The position numbers and the translations under genes are program-made. Positions 54,368 through 63,978 of a DNA stretch of 64,000 nt are shown piece by piece. Each line of letters opens with the position of its first letter. The first letter of the stretch is position 1. Source of the DNA: Nevskia sp. (lineage in GTDB: Bacteria > Pseudomonadota > Gammaproteobacteria > Nevskiales > Nevskiaceae); contig JALNYU010000008.1 of NCBI GenBank assembly GCA_023229645.1, positions 110,391-174,390 of the forward strand, given 5' to 3'. The notes beneath the pieces were generated by a model, which saw nothing but the letters and a program-made list of their open reading frames with translations, ran no database searches and was not told the DNA's origin.

Positions 54368-55816
54368 CTAGCTGCCTTTGGCGGCAACGTCCGGCGTGCG
54401 GCCATAAACATCTTCGAAGCGCACGATGTCGTCTTCGCCGAGGTACGAGCCGGACTGCACTTCGATCAACTCCAGCGGCAGCTTGCCGGGGTTTTCTAGC
54501 CGGTGTTTGTGGCCGAGCGGGATGTAGGTTGATTGGTCTTCGGCGAGCAGAAACACGTCATTGCCGTTGGTGACGCGGGCCGTGCCTTTCACTACCACCC
54601 AGTGCTCGGCGCGATGGTGGTGCATCTGCAAGCTCAGTTTTTCGCCGGGCTTGACCATGATGTGCTTGACCTGGAAGTTATCCGACAGCGAAAGCGTTTC
54701 GTACCAGCCCCAAGGCCGATAGACGCGCGGATGGCTCAGCGCCTCGCTGCGGCCGGCGGCCTTTAGGCGCTGCACGATCTTTTTCACGTCTTGCACGCGG
54801 TCGCGCGCCGCCACCAGCACGGCGTCGCCGGTTTCAACGACGATCAAATCCTGTACGCCAACCACCGCCACCAGCCGCGAGGTGGCTTGGACGAGCGCGT
54901 TATCGCTGTCTTCAAGCAACACGTCACCGCGCGCGACATTGCCGCGCGCGTCCTGCGGCAGCTTGGCGAGGTAGGTCCAGGAGCCCACGTCGTCCCAGCC
55001 GGCGTTCAGCGGCACCAGCGCCGCTTTGGTGGTTTTTTCCATGACGGCGTAGTCGATCGACTCACTCCGAGCGCCTCTGAACGCGGCGGCGTCGAGGCGG
55101 ATGAAATCGATATCGCGCTGCGCGCGCGCCAAAGCCTCGGCGCAGCTCGCGTCCATCGCCGGTTCCAACCGCTGCAGCTCGGCTAAGAAGGCGTCAGCGC
55201 GGAACAGAAACATGCCGCCGTTCCAGTAGTAGCCGCCTTCGGCCAAAAACGCCTCGGCGCGCGCCAGCGGCGGCTTTTCGACAAACGCGGCGATTTCGTA
55301 AGCGCCGGCCTTGCCGGTGGTGGCCAGCGGCGCCCCAGTTTTAATGTAGCCAAAACCGGTTTCCGGGTGCGTGGGCTGAATGCCGAAGCTGACGATGTGC
55401 CCGTCCTGCGCAGCGGCGATCGCGATTTCAGCGGCGGCGGCGAACGCGGCTTGATCGGGGATCACATGATCCGCCGCCATCACGAACAGAATTGTCTCCG
55501 GGCCGTAGTGCTGCGCCGCCCAATGCGCGGCGCACGCCGCGGCCGGCGCGGTATTGCGGCCTTCCGGCTCCAACAATACGGTGGCGCCCGCGATGCCAGA
55601 CTCGCGCAACTGCTCGGCGACGACAAACCGATGCTGCTCACCACAAATCGCCAGCGGCGCAACCGCGCCGGGCAGTTGCCGCGCGCGCAAAGCCGTGTTC
55701 TGCAGCAGGCTGCGGCTATCGATCAACGGCAGAAACTGCTTCGGGTATTGCTCGCGCGACAGCGGCCACAAACGGGTGCCGGAGCCGCCGGCGAGGAGCA
55801 CGGGCAAGAGCGTCAT
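54368..55816 (-). CDS. manC: Mannose-1-phosphate guanylyltransferase / mannose-6-phosphate isomerase
   Basis: The product has 482 residues. The N-terminal nucleotidyltransferase domain begins PVLLAGGSGTRLWPLSREQYPKQFLPL, with VAADH and FVEKPPLARAEAFL. The C-terminal cupin domain (about 370-470) has VKPGEKLSLQMHHHRAEHWVVVKGTA, the metal-binding His residues of the type II isomerase. The bifunctional enzyme makes GDP-mannose for exopolysaccharide or LPS. The ATG at 55816 fits better than an upstream TTG. It stands alone, with the nrd promoter region behind it. Confidence 0.94.
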   Translation of the reverse strand: MTLLPVLLAGGSGTRLWPLSREQYPKQFLPLIDSRSLLQNTALRARQLPGAVAPLAICGEQHRFVVAEQLRESGIAGATVLLEPEGRNTAPAAACAAHWAAQHYGPETILFVMAADHVIPDQAAFAAAAEIAIAAAQDGHIVSFGIQPTHPETGFGYIKTGAPLATTGKAGAYEIAAFVEKPPLARAEAFLAEGGYYWNGGMFLFRADAFLAELQRLEPAMDASCAEALARAQRDIDFIRLDAAAFRGARSESIDYAVMEKTTKAALVPLNAGWDDVGSWTYLAKLPQDARGNVARGDVLLEDSDNALVQATSRLVAVVGVQDLIVVETGDAVLVAARDRVQDVKKIVQRLKAAGRSEALSHPRVYRPWGWYETLSLSDNFQVKHIMVKPGEKLSLQMHHHRAEHWVVVKGTARVTNGNDVFLLAEDQSTYIPLGHKHRLENPGKLPLELIEVQSGSYLGEDDIVRFEDVYGRTPDVAAKGS

Positions 55817-56170
55817 CAAGGATTCCAAAGGCAAATTTGAACGTCGGAGATTACCGCAAGGCGAACCACCGCTGGGATGCTCAGGGCAAATTTGGCGGCC
55901 CCAGGCCGCCTATGCTGCTGATTCCCTTGCGGCCGAGAGACGGTTGTTGCAGTGCGCAAAATGTGCGCCATAAATTCGGTCGTCGCCACCGCGCTGCAGC
56001 GCGCGCAATTCCAGCCGCCAGTGATCGACCGTTTATCGGCTGCAACATCCGTTCCCCGCCAGGAACCCGACGCGTGCACACCGGTCGAACGCCCAGTTAT
56101 TACGAGACTTCCAGACATTTATCCACAATTGATGCACCGCTGGAACAAGCCCCCCGCACAGGCTTAAACA

Positions 56171-56212
56171 CAGAATGTAGGGGTTGACCGCGCCAATAAC
56201 CACTATATATTG
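56171..56212 (+). promoter_or_regulatory. nrdAB promoter with tandem NrdR boxes
   Basis: Box 2 is ctatatattg at 56203-56212 and matches the NrdR core CWATATWTWG-type palindrome fully. Box 1 is cagaatgtag at 56171-56180 and matches less well. Their spacing is 32 bases, three helical turns, as in known NrdR-regulated promoters. A -35 TTGACC (56184-56189) and a -10 TATATT (56206-56211) are 16 bases apart, so box 2 covers the -10. NrdR itself is not in the window. Confidence 0.8.
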
Positions 56213-56269
56213 GTTAACCGCCCCGGCTGACCACCAGCCGCTGACGTTAACCTTCGCAGGAGCCCCACG

Positions 56270-59209
56270 ATGCAGACCCAAGCCAATAGCCCTACCCCTG
56301 CGCGCATTCCGACTTCCGAAAATACCCCGAGCGCCGAGCTGAACGCTGCCGCGCCGGGCCAAGTTAAAGTGATTCGTCGGAACGGCAAGCTGACCAATTT
56401 CGACGCCAACAAAATCACCATCGCGCTGACCAAAGCCTTTCTCGCCGTCGAAGGCGGGCAAGCTGCGGCCAGCGCCCGCGTGCGCGACAAAGTAAGCGAG
56501 CTCACCGGCGCCGTCGTCCACGCGCTGACCCGCCATATGTCCGGCGGCGGCACGCTGCATATCGAAGACATTCAGGATCAAGTTGAACTGGCGCTGATGC
56601 GCGCCGGTGAGCACAAAGTTGCGCGCGACTACGTCATCTACCGCGACGAACGCGCCCGCGCCCGCGCTGCCGAAGCTGCGGTTCAGCAGGCGGAGAAAAA
56701 CCTGCCGGCCGCCGCCGCGCTGAACGTCAAGATGGACGACGGCAACCTGCTGCCGCTGAACGAAGCGCGCTTGCGCCGCGTGGTCACCGAAGCCTGCGCC
56801 AACTTGAGCGGCGTTGACGCCGCCGAAGTGCTGGCCGCCGCGTTGCGCGATCTTTACGACGGCATCACCGAAACCGAACTGAGCCAGGCGCTGACGCTCG
56901 CCGCCCGCGCGCGCATCGAGAAAGAGCCGAACTACACCTACGTTTCGGCGCGCCTGCTGTGCGATGCCATGCGCCACGAAGCGCTGAAATTCCTCGGCGC
57001 CGCCGAAACCCGGCCGACCTTCGAAGACATGAAGGCGCTCTACAGCGACTACTTCCGCGCCTACATCCACAAGGCCGCAGAACTAGAGCTGGTGGATTCC
57101 AAGCTCTGCCTGTTCGATCTCGACAAGCTCGGCACCGCGCTGCTGCCGGACAACGACGCCAAGTTTGACTACCTCGGCCTGCAGACGCTGTACGACCGCT
57201 ATTTCATCCACTCGAACAGAGTGCGCTTTGAGCTGCCGCAGGCGTTCTTCATGCGCGTGGCGATGGGTTTGGCGATGAACGAGATCGACCGCGAAACCCG
57301 CGCAATTGAGTTCTACACGCTGCTGTCGTCGTTCGACTTCATGTCGAGCACGCCGACGCTGTTCAACTCCGGCACGCTGCGGCCGCAGCTGTCGAGCTGC
57401 TACCTCACGCAGGTGCCGGACGATCTGCACGGCATCTTCAACGCGATTCACGACAACGCAATGCTGTCGAAATTCGCCGGCGGCCTCGGCAACGACTGGA
57501 CCCCGGTGCGCGGCATGGGCGGTTGGATCAAGGGCACGAACGGCAAATCGAACGGCGTCGTGCCGTTCATGAAAGTCGCGAACGACACCGCCGTCGCCGT
57601 CAACCAGGGCGGCAAGCGCAAAGGCGCGGTCTGCGGCTATCTGGAAACTTGGCACCGTGACATCGAAGAGTTCGTCGAACTGCGCAAGAACACCGGCGAC
57701 GACCGCCGCCGCACGCACGACATGAACACCGCCAACTGGGTGCCGGACCTGTTCCTGAAGCGGGTCATGGAAGACGGCCAGTGGACACTGTTCAGCCCGG
57801 ACGAAACGCCGGACCTGCACGAGCTTTACGGCGCCGCGTTTGAAACGCGCTACGCCGAATACGAAGCGCTGGCCGACCAAGGCCGGCTGAAGAACACCAA
57901 ACGTCTGCCAGCGCTGACGCTGTGGCGGAAAATGCTGTCGATGCTGTTTGAAACCGGCCATCCGTGGATCACGTTCAAAGACCCGTGCAACCTGCGTTCG
58001 CCGCAGCAGCACGTCGGCGTGGTGCATTCGTCGAACCTGTGCACCGAAATCACGCTGAACACGAAAGCGAACCAGGAAATCGCGGTTTGCAATCTCGGCT
58101 CGGTGAACCTGCCGGCGCACATCGTGCAGGGCGAAAACGGCCCGACACTCGACTACGCCAAGCTTGAGCGGACGATCACCACCGCCATGCGCATGCTCGA
58201 TAACGTCATCGAGTACAACTATTACTCAATCGCCACCGCGCGCAATTCCAACCTGCGCCACCGCCCGGTCGGCCTCGGCATCATGGGCTTCAACGATGCC
58301 CTGTTTAAGCTGCGCATGCCGTACGAAACCAAGGCCGCGGTGCAGTTTGCCGACGACAGCATGGAAGCGGTCAGCTATTACGCGATCAAAGCTTCGAGCG
58401 ATCTCGCCGCCGAACGCGGCGCCTACGCCAGCTTCAAAGGCTCGTTGTGGGATCAAGGCATCCTGCCGCTGGATTCGATCCAGCTGCTCGCCGACACCCG
58501 CGGCAAATATCTGGAGCAGGACCGCAGCCAATCCGGCCGTTTCGACTGGGTGGCGCTGCGCGAGCAGATCCAACGCGTCGGCATTCGTAATTCGAACACG
58601 ATGGCGATCGCGCCGACGGCGACCATCGCCAACATCACCGGCGTTTCGCAGTCGATCGAACCGGTTTACCAAAACCTGTATGTGAAATCGAACCTGTCCG
58701 GCGATTTCACCGTCGTCAACGAATACCTCGCCAACGACTTGAAAGCGCTCGGCCTGTGGGATGAAGTCATGGTTCATGACCTCAAATACTTCGACGGCAG
58801 CGTGCAGCAGATCGACCGCATTCCGGGCGAGATCAAACAGCTCTACAAGTGCGCGTTTGAAATCGACCCGAAAGCGCTGATCGACGCCGCCGCGCGGCGC
58901 CAGAAGTGGATCGATCAGTCGCAGTCTTTGAATCTGTATATGGCGGCGCCGAGCGGTAAAAAGCTCGACGAAATGTACCGCTACGCCTGGCTTTCCGGCC
59001 TGAAAACCACGTATTACCTGCGCACGCTCGGCGCCACGCACGCGGAAAAGACCACGATTCGCGATACCCGCCTGAACCAAGTGGGCGGCAGCGGCAACAG
59101 CGCGACATCGGCCAGCAGCGGTAGTTTTGCCGCGCCGGCCGCCAGCAGCGAGATCGGCAGTGCTAAGGTGTGCTCGATCCTCGACCCGGAATGCGAGGCC
59201 TGTCAGTAA
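56270..59209 (+). CDS. nrdA: Ribonucleoside-diphosphate reductase alpha subunit, class Ia
   Basis: The product has 979 residues. Two ATP-cone regions are present: one near 32-125 (VKVIRRNGKLTNFDANKITIAL to RDYVIYRDERAR) and a second near 140-230, as in the double-cone NrdA of Pseudomonas aeruginosa. The catalytic barrel has FNSGTLRPQLSSCYL (active Cys), NLCTEITLNT (Cys and Glu), and the radical-transfer Tyr pair in LKTTYYLRTL. The C-terminus PECEACQ carries the thioredoxin-reducible Cys pair. It reduces ribonucleotides to deoxyribonucleotides. The ATG at 56270 follows cgcaggagcc. It is controlled by NrdR boxes upstream and followed by nrdB. Confidence 0.96.
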   Translation: MQTQANSPTPARIPTSENTPSAELNAAAPGQVKVIRRNGKLTNFDANKITIALTKAFLAVEGGQAAASARVRDKVSELTGAVVHALTRHMSGGGTLHIEDIQDQVELALMRAGEHKVARDYVIYRDERARARAAEAAVQQAEKNLPAAAALNVKMDDGNLLPLNEARLRRVVTEACANLSGVDAAEVLAAALRDLYDGITETELSQALTLAARARIEKEPNYTYVSARLLCDAMRHEALKFLGAAETRPTFEDMKALYSDYFRAYIHKAAELELVDSKLCLFDLDKLGTALLPDNDAKFDYLGLQTLYDRYFIHSNRVRFELPQAFFMRVAMGLAMNEIDRETRAIEFYTLLSSFDFMSSTPTLFNSGTLRPQLSSCYLTQVPDDLHGIFNAIHDNAMLSKFAGGLGNDWTPVRGMGGWIKGTNGKSNGVVPFMKVANDTAVAVNQGGKRKGAVCGYLETWHRDIEEFVELRKNTGDDRRRTHDMNTANWVPDLFLKRVMEDGQWTLFSPDETPDLHELYGAAFETRYAEYEALADQGRLKNTKRLPALTLWRKMLSMLFETGHPWITFKDPCNLRSPQQHVGVVHSSNLCTEITLNTKANQEIAVCNLGSVNLPAHIVQGENGPTLDYAKLERTITTAMRMLDNVIEYNYYSIATARNSNLRHRPVGLGIMGFNDALFKLRMPYETKAAVQFADDSMEAVSYYAIKASSDLAAERGAYASFKGSLWDQGILPLDSIQLLADTRGKYLEQDRSQSGRFDWVALREQIQRVGIRNSNTMAIAPTATIANITGVSQSIEPVYQNLYVKSNLSGDFTVVNEYLANDLKALGLWDEVMVHDLKYFDGSVQQIDRIPGEIKQLYKCAFEIDPKALIDAAARRQKWIDQSQSLNLYMAAPSGKKLDEMYRYAWLSGLKTTYYLRTLGATHAEKTTIRDTRLNQVGGSGNSATSASSGSFAAPAASSEIGSAKVCSILDPECEACQ

Positions 59210-59261
59210 ACCGGTTGTAAACCCGTCCGTACGTAACAAGCAGTAAGCCGGAGGTGTTCCA

Positions 59262-59390
59262 ATGGCACGCCAAACGCGATACCGCCGCCCTCACCGCAAC
59301 GCCGCCTCGTGCGTCGTTGCGGCGAGCGGCACAAACGCTGAACCCCTGCTGCAATACGGCCGCCGCCGCAGTGGCCGTAGCCCAAGCTAA
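59262..59390 (+). CDS. Possible 42-residue small protein between nrdA and nrdB
   Basis: The frame begins MARQTRYRRPHRNAASCVVA and has a strong ribosome-binding site (ggaggtgttcca). The product would be Arg-rich with no domain. It may instead be an accidental frame in the 290-base nrdA-nrdB spacer, or a translated leader affecting nrdB. There is no homology to support it. Confidence 0.25.
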   Translation: MARQTRYRRPHRNAASCVVAASGTNAEPLLQYGRRRSGRSPS

Positions 59391-59501
59391 CGCGCCGCTG
59401 GCGTTACCGGCCGCGGTGCGTAGCGCTAATTTCCAACACCCCAAACACCCTGATGTGACGCCCGCCCCCGCCCGCGCCACGTCCAAAATGAGGAACCCAC
59501 C

Positions 59502-60737
59502 ATGCTCGACTGGGACGATGCCCCCGCCACGCCGCGTAAAGATCCGCGCGTTGACCTCCTACCGCCGGCCGCTGTGCCGGCGCGGCCGCTGAATACGATG
59601 TCGGTCAAAACCCCGGCCGCCACGCCGCGCATTCCGGAACCTTCGGAATTCAAACTAACGCCGCCGCAAGCGCAGGCCGAAGCCGGCGCCACCGGCCTCG
59701 AAACCATCGAAATCGGCGCCCGCCGGATTCAGGTCGACGACAAGAAAATCATCAACTGCCGCGCCGACCTCAACCAGCTCGTGCCGTTCAAATACGAATG
59801 GGCCTGGAAGAAATATCTCGACGCCTGCAATAACCACTGGATGCCGCAGGAAATCAACATGAGCGCCGACATCGCGCTCTGGCAAGACCCGAACGGCCTG
59901 ACCGAAGACGAGCGCACGATCATCAAGCGTAGCCTCGGCTTCTTCTCGACCGCCGACAGCCTGGTCGCGAACAACCTCGTGCTCGCCGTCTATCGCCACC
60001 TCACCAACCCCGAGTGCCGCCAGTACCTGCTGCGCCAAGCGTTCGAGGAAGCGATCCACACCCACGCCTACCAGTACTGCATCGAATCACTTGGCCTCGA
60101 CGAAGCCGAAGTGTTCAACATGTACCGGGAAATCCCGAGCATCCACGACAAAGCCGCGTGGAGCCTGCCGTTCACGCAAAGCCTCGCCGACCAAACCTTC
60201 CACACCGGCACCACCGAAAACGACCAGCGCCTGCTGCGCGATCTGATCGCGTTCTACGTCGTGTTCGAAGGCATTTTCTTCTACGTCGGCTTCGTGCAAC
60301 TGCTCAGCTTCGGCCGCCGCAATAAGATGATCGGCGTTTCGGAGCAGATTCAATACATCATGCGCGATGAATCGATGCACATGAATTTCGGCATCGACGT
60401 CATCAACCAGATCAAAATCGAAAATCCGCAGTTGTGGACGGCGACGTTCCAGGAAGAAATCGCGACGATGTTGCGCGAAGCCACCGAACTGGAAATCAAA
60501 TACGCCCACGACACCATGCCGCGCGGCGTGCTCGGCCTCAACGCCAGCCAGTTCAACGAGTACCTGAAGTTCATCTGCAACCGCCGCTGCGCGCAGATCG
60601 GCTTGAAGCAGCTTTATCCGGGGGCGGAGAATCCGTTTCCGTGGATGAGTGAGGTGATGGATCTCAAGAAGGAGAAGAACTTTTTTGAGACGCGGGTGAC
60701 GGAGTATCAGACGGGTGGGGCGTTGAGCTGGGATTGA
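59502..60737 (+). CDS. nrdB: Ribonucleoside-diphosphate reductase beta subunit
   Basis: The product has 411 residues. The R2 fold shows the ligand set: Asp in LWQDPNGLTEDER, Glu and His in FEEAIHTHAYQYC with the Tyr radical four residues after the His, then FEGIFFYVGFVQL and RDESMHMNFGID for the second Glu-x-x-His. A Tyr-Trp C-terminal pattern fits subunit contact (ending GGALSWD). The first 75 residues are a Pro/Ala-rich extension. It forms the diiron-tyrosyl radical for NrdA. The ATG at 59502 starts MLDWDD. The IS21 remnant begins directly after its stop. Confidence 0.95.
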   Translation: MLDWDDAPATPRKDPRVDLLPPAAVPARPLNTMSVKTPAATPRIPEPSEFKLTPPQAQAEAGATGLETIEIGARRIQVDDKKIINCRADLNQLVPFKYEWAWKKYLDACNNHWMPQEINMSADIALWQDPNGLTEDERTIIKRSLGFFSTADSLVANNLVLAVYRHLTNPECRQYLLRQAFEEAIHTHAYQYCIESLGLDEAEVFNMYREIPSIHDKAAWSLPFTQSLADQTFHTGTTENDQRLLRDLIAFYVVFEGIFFYVGFVQLLSFGRRNKMIGVSEQIQYIMRDESMHMNFGIDVINQIKIENPQLWTATFQEEIATMLREATELEIKYAHDTMPRGVLGLNASQFNEYLKFICNRRCAQIGLKQLYPGAENPFPWMSEVMDLKKEKNFFETRVTEYQTGGALSWD

Positions 60738-60744
60738 TGCTTGC

Positions 60745-60978
60745 CTTCGGGAGCGCCGTAAGGACAACCGACAGCGGCAGCTTGGCCCAGCGCAGGCGCT
60801 GATGCGGCCGCTGGCTGGCGCGATCGGCGATCTCGTGTTGCAGCAGCAAGCCCAGGCGATCGTCGAAAGGAAGCGCCAGGGTGTCGGGTGCAGCGAGCTG
60901 ATGTTCAAGCGCAGCGGCCATGCCGCGCAGGCGCAGGCGCAGGGATTGAAGCTGGTGGATGAGGGGTTGTTGGAGCAT
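60745..60978 (-). pseudogene. istB: IstB helper ATPase, N-terminal remnant
   Basis: The frame starts MLQQPLIHQLQSLRLRLRGM with ATG at 60976-60978 and reads AAALEHQLAAPDTLALPFDD, RLGLLLQHEIADRASQRPHQ and RLRWAKLPLS, the N-terminal helices of IstB. It then diverges and ends near the nrdB stop. The Walker A and B motifs of the ATPase are absent, so it is non-functional. Confidence 0.8.
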
Positions 60979-60988
60979 TGAGTTTCCT

Positions 60989-62608
60989 TCAGTGGTAGTA
61001 CGACGGACCGCGCACGTTGGCGTGCGTCGGTAGTGACAGCGACATGTCGCTGTCGAGCGCGCGTTCGGTTTGGGCCGGTGCCGGGGCATTGAGCAGCGCC
61101 CGCACGGCGCGAGCGCTGGTGCTCTTGAGCTGCAGCGCGCGGACGCAGGCGGCTTCGAGCTGCACGGCGCTGAAATCCTGCGCCAGCCGCAGAATTCCCA
61201 GGCACGCGCGCAGCGCGTACTCGGGGTGCTTGCGCGCGTGGACCTGGGCGCGCAGCACGCCGGCGGTGGCCGGGCCGATGGCTTCGGCGCGCGCCAGCAG
61301 TTTCTCGTGCGACAGATCGACCACCGCCTGATGGCGCTCGGGACGATGACCGGCAATGGTGGTGAAGCTCGCCCGCAGCTCGGAGCGCAGATGGGCGGCG
61401 ACGCGCTGCCCGTGCAGCAGGATTTCGATGGTGCTGGCGGTCAGGCGCACATCGACGGTCTTGCCGATCAGCGCGTGCGGCACCGAGTAGTAGTGACGTT
61501 CGACTTCGACGTGCGGCCCCGACACGGCGCCGTGAGCGCAGCGAGCGTGGGTGCGGGAGGGGCCGCATTCGCCCGCTCCCGCACCCACGCTATCGCGACA
61601 CCGTGTCGCGGGCGAAGTCCAGATGCACCTTGGCCTTCTTCCAGGTGGCGTACTCGTAGCGATGCGCCGGCAGCGGCCGCAGCGCCGGGCGCTCGACTGC
61701 CTCGAAGACGCTCTGGCGGCTGCCATCGCGCTTCTGGAAGGGCTTGGCGTTCAGTTCGGCAATCAGCACGCGAATCGCGTCGTTGAGCGCCGCCAGGCTG
61801 AAGAACGTGACATCACGCAGCTTCGCCAGAATGAAGCGCTCGCAAATCAGCACGCCGTTCTCCACGGCGGCCTTGTCGCGCGGCTTGAGCGGGCGCGCCG
61901 GCAGCACGGTGACACCGTAGGCTTCCGCGAAGTCCTGGTAGCTCGGATTGATGTCGGGGTCGTAGCGATGTGCCCGCGTGACGCCGGATTTGAGGTTGTC
62001 CGGTACGATCGCCTGCGGCGCGCCGCCGATGAAATCCAGCGTGCGCACATGCGCGCCGATCCAATCCGGCAGCGTCTGCGTCCAGGTGGCCTCGGCGTAG
62101 GTGTAGCTCGAATGCCAGAGCACGGCGACGAAGATCTGCGCGGATCGGATCTCGCCGGTGAGGCGCTCCACCACGCCCATGGTCTGGCCGGCGTAGTCGA
62201 CAAACAGTTCGTCGCCGGGTGTGTGCGCCAGGCGCAACACGGCATCCTGCGTGGACGCCCAGGCGCGGTAGTGATCGCAGAAGGCGCTGTATTCCAGCCC
62301 GTCGGCGTGGACCGCCTTGTACTCCTGCCACAGCAGCGTGCGGGTCACGCCCTTGCGCGACAGCTCGGCATGAACCGTCGGAAAATCAGGCAGCGGGATC
62401 GTCGGCGCCACCGCCTTGTGCGGATACAGCCGCGCTTGCAGCGCGACCTCGGTCAGCTCCGGCGGCAGCGGCCAGGTGATCCCGCCTCCCGCGCCCGCCT
62501 CAGCGCCTCCTGCACGGTGGAACGGGCTACACCCAAAGCGTCGGCGATCTGCCGCTCGCCTACACCAGCCTCAAATTTGAGGCGAAGAACTTCTCGAATC
62601 TTGCGCAC
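60989..62608 (-). pseudogene. istA: IS21-family transposase IstA, frameshifted and interrupted
   Basis: From GTG at 62608 the HTH reads VRKIREVLRLKFEAGVGERQ and IADALGVARSTVQEALRRAR. A frame change near 62485 (one G probably lost) moves to ITWPLPPELTEVALQARLYP and on through the catalytic DDE domain (ELFVDYAGQTMGVV; FIGGAPQAIVPDNLKSGV; KDKAAVENGV-type text). At about 61517-61612 a palindromic insert interrupts the gene before HVEVERHYYSVPHALIG. The C-terminal part continues to TGA at 60989. Both lesions make it inactive. Confidence 0.82.
61517..61612. repeat. REP-like palindrome inserted in istA
   Basis: Arms cgtgggtgcgggag (61546-61559) and ctcccgcacccacg (61576-61589) are perfect over 14 bases with a 16-base loop. 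Outer arms cgacacgg and ccgtgtcg extend the stem imperfectly. It splits the istA reading frame, so it arrived after the IS21 element. Confidence 0.75.
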
Positions 62609-62759
62609 GGATAACCTCGATTGCGCCACCAGCGACCCCTTTTCAAAGAAACGGGCGCCACGGTAGCGGGGTTATCCCGCCTCACCTCACTGGACCAACA
62701 TCACGCGGAATCGTGGACCGGCATGCCGCGGAATCTTGGACCAGCTTCGCGCGGAATAC

Positions 62760-63860
62760 GCACATACCGGCGCTTACTGCAAGGCACGGCAGCGCATGCC
62801 GCAGGCGCTGGTGCAGACGCTGGTTCGCGAAACCGGGCAGATGATTGCCGGGAGAGCGGCTGCGGCGTGGCAGTGGCAGGGGCGCCCGGTCAAGCTTGTC
62901 GATGGCACCACCGTGACCCTGCCGGATACGCCGGACAACCAGGCTCGCTATCCGCAGCAAAGCAACCAGAAACAAGGCTTGGGTTTTCCGATCGCACGAC
63001 TGGTCGGTCTGCTGTGCCTGGCGACGGGCGCGGTGCTGGATACCGCGATGGGGCCTTATTCGGGGAAGACCGGCAGCGAGCATGCGCTGTTTCGAGCGCT
63101 GACGGGCAGCGTCGCGGCAGGCGACCTGATTCTGGCTGATCGTTATTACTGCGCCTACTTCGTCATTGCCTTGTTGCGCGCGCGGGGCGCCGATGTTCTT
63201 TTCCCGCAGCACCAACGACGGATTACCGATTTCCGCAAAGGCCGGCGACTCGGCACCAAGGATCATATCGTGACGTGGGAAAAACCCAAGCTGTGTCCGA
63301 ACTGGCTCAGCCAGGAGCTCTACGACGCGCTCCCCGACGCGCAGATGCTCCGCGAGGTTCAGGTCAAGTCCAAGGTGCTGGTGACGACGCTGCTGTCCCC
63401 CGCACAGGCCAGCAGGCAGGCGCTGGGAGACCTGTATGAGCGGCGTTGGAATATCGAACTAGATCTGCGCAACATCAAGACCACCCTGGGCCTGGAAGCC
63501 CTGCATTGCAAAACGCCGCAGATGAGTGAAAAAGAGTGGTGGGTGGGGATGCTGGCCTATAACCTGATCCGGCTGCTGATGATCGGGTCTGCCCGCTACG
63601 CCGATGTGCTGCCGCGTCAGATCAGTTTCAAACACACGCTTCAACTCTGGCTGGCCTGGCGTCACTCAGCCTTGGGCGCCGGCCCGCCGACCGAAAGCTT
63701 GTTCGTGCTCATCGCGCAACAGCGGGTCGGGCTTCGACCCGGCCGGATCGAGCCAAGAGCCCTGAAACGACGACCCAAACCCTTCCCGCTACTGACAAAA
63801 CCACGACAGCTCGCACACCGTGACATCCAACTCTATGGACATCCGAAAAAGCTTAAGTAA
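62760..63860 (+). pseudogene. IS4-family transposase, 5' truncated
   Basis: About 366 residues of a DDE_Tnp_1 transposase are present, from TGAYCKARQRMPQALVQTLV onward. The first catalytic Asp is in KLVDGTTVTLPDT, the second in LILADRYYCAYF, and the YREK-like Glu block is YERRWNIELDLRNIKTTLGLE. About 70-80 N-terminal residues are missing where the IS21 terminal repeats begin. Inserted IS21 DNA or recombination removed the start, so no authentic ribosome-binding site remains. The frame is otherwise intact to TAA at 63858-63860. Confidence 0.85.
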
Positions 63861-63952
63861 GTGCCATTCCAGTCTGACCCTGAGGTTTCCCCTCATAAAT
63901 TCGCATCAACCTATTTTCTTTCAGTAGGTTAACTCGTAGTATCGCGGTAAAA

Positions 63953-63978
63953 CCGTGCGTGCGTGGCACGGCTTTTTT
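63953..63978 (+). terminator. Rho-independent terminator
   Basis: Arms ccgtgc (63953-63958) and gcacgg (63966-63971) are followed by c and six T. A second weak hairpin (aaccta/taggtt) lies at 63909-63930. This is the only terminator in the window with a full T-tract that I could identify. Confidence 0.7.

Larger units (their letters stand above)
60740..62760 (-). mobile_element. IS21-family element, decayed
   Basis: The segment carries istA (broken) and the start of istB (truncated) in the usual order. At the outer side it has three 23-base repeats starting tggacc at 62691, 62714 and 62737, each containing gcggaat, as in IS21-family termini where several transposase-binding sites lie in tandem. 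The far end adjacent to nrdB has lost most of istB and its terminal repeats. Confidence 0.85.

Noticed and set aside
56033..59239. Three long minus-strand open frames opposite nrdA
   Set aside because: They are antisense shadows: Arg/Val/His-rich, no signal for translation and no family resemblance.
60087..61568. 493-residue minus-strand frame spanning nrdB and istA
   Set aside because: It crosses two unrelated genes in the wrong phase and cannot be a real protein.
61551..62666. 371-residue plus-strand open frame
   Set aside because: It is antisense to istA and its composition (Arg, Gln, His-rich) fits a shadow of GC-rich coding DNA.
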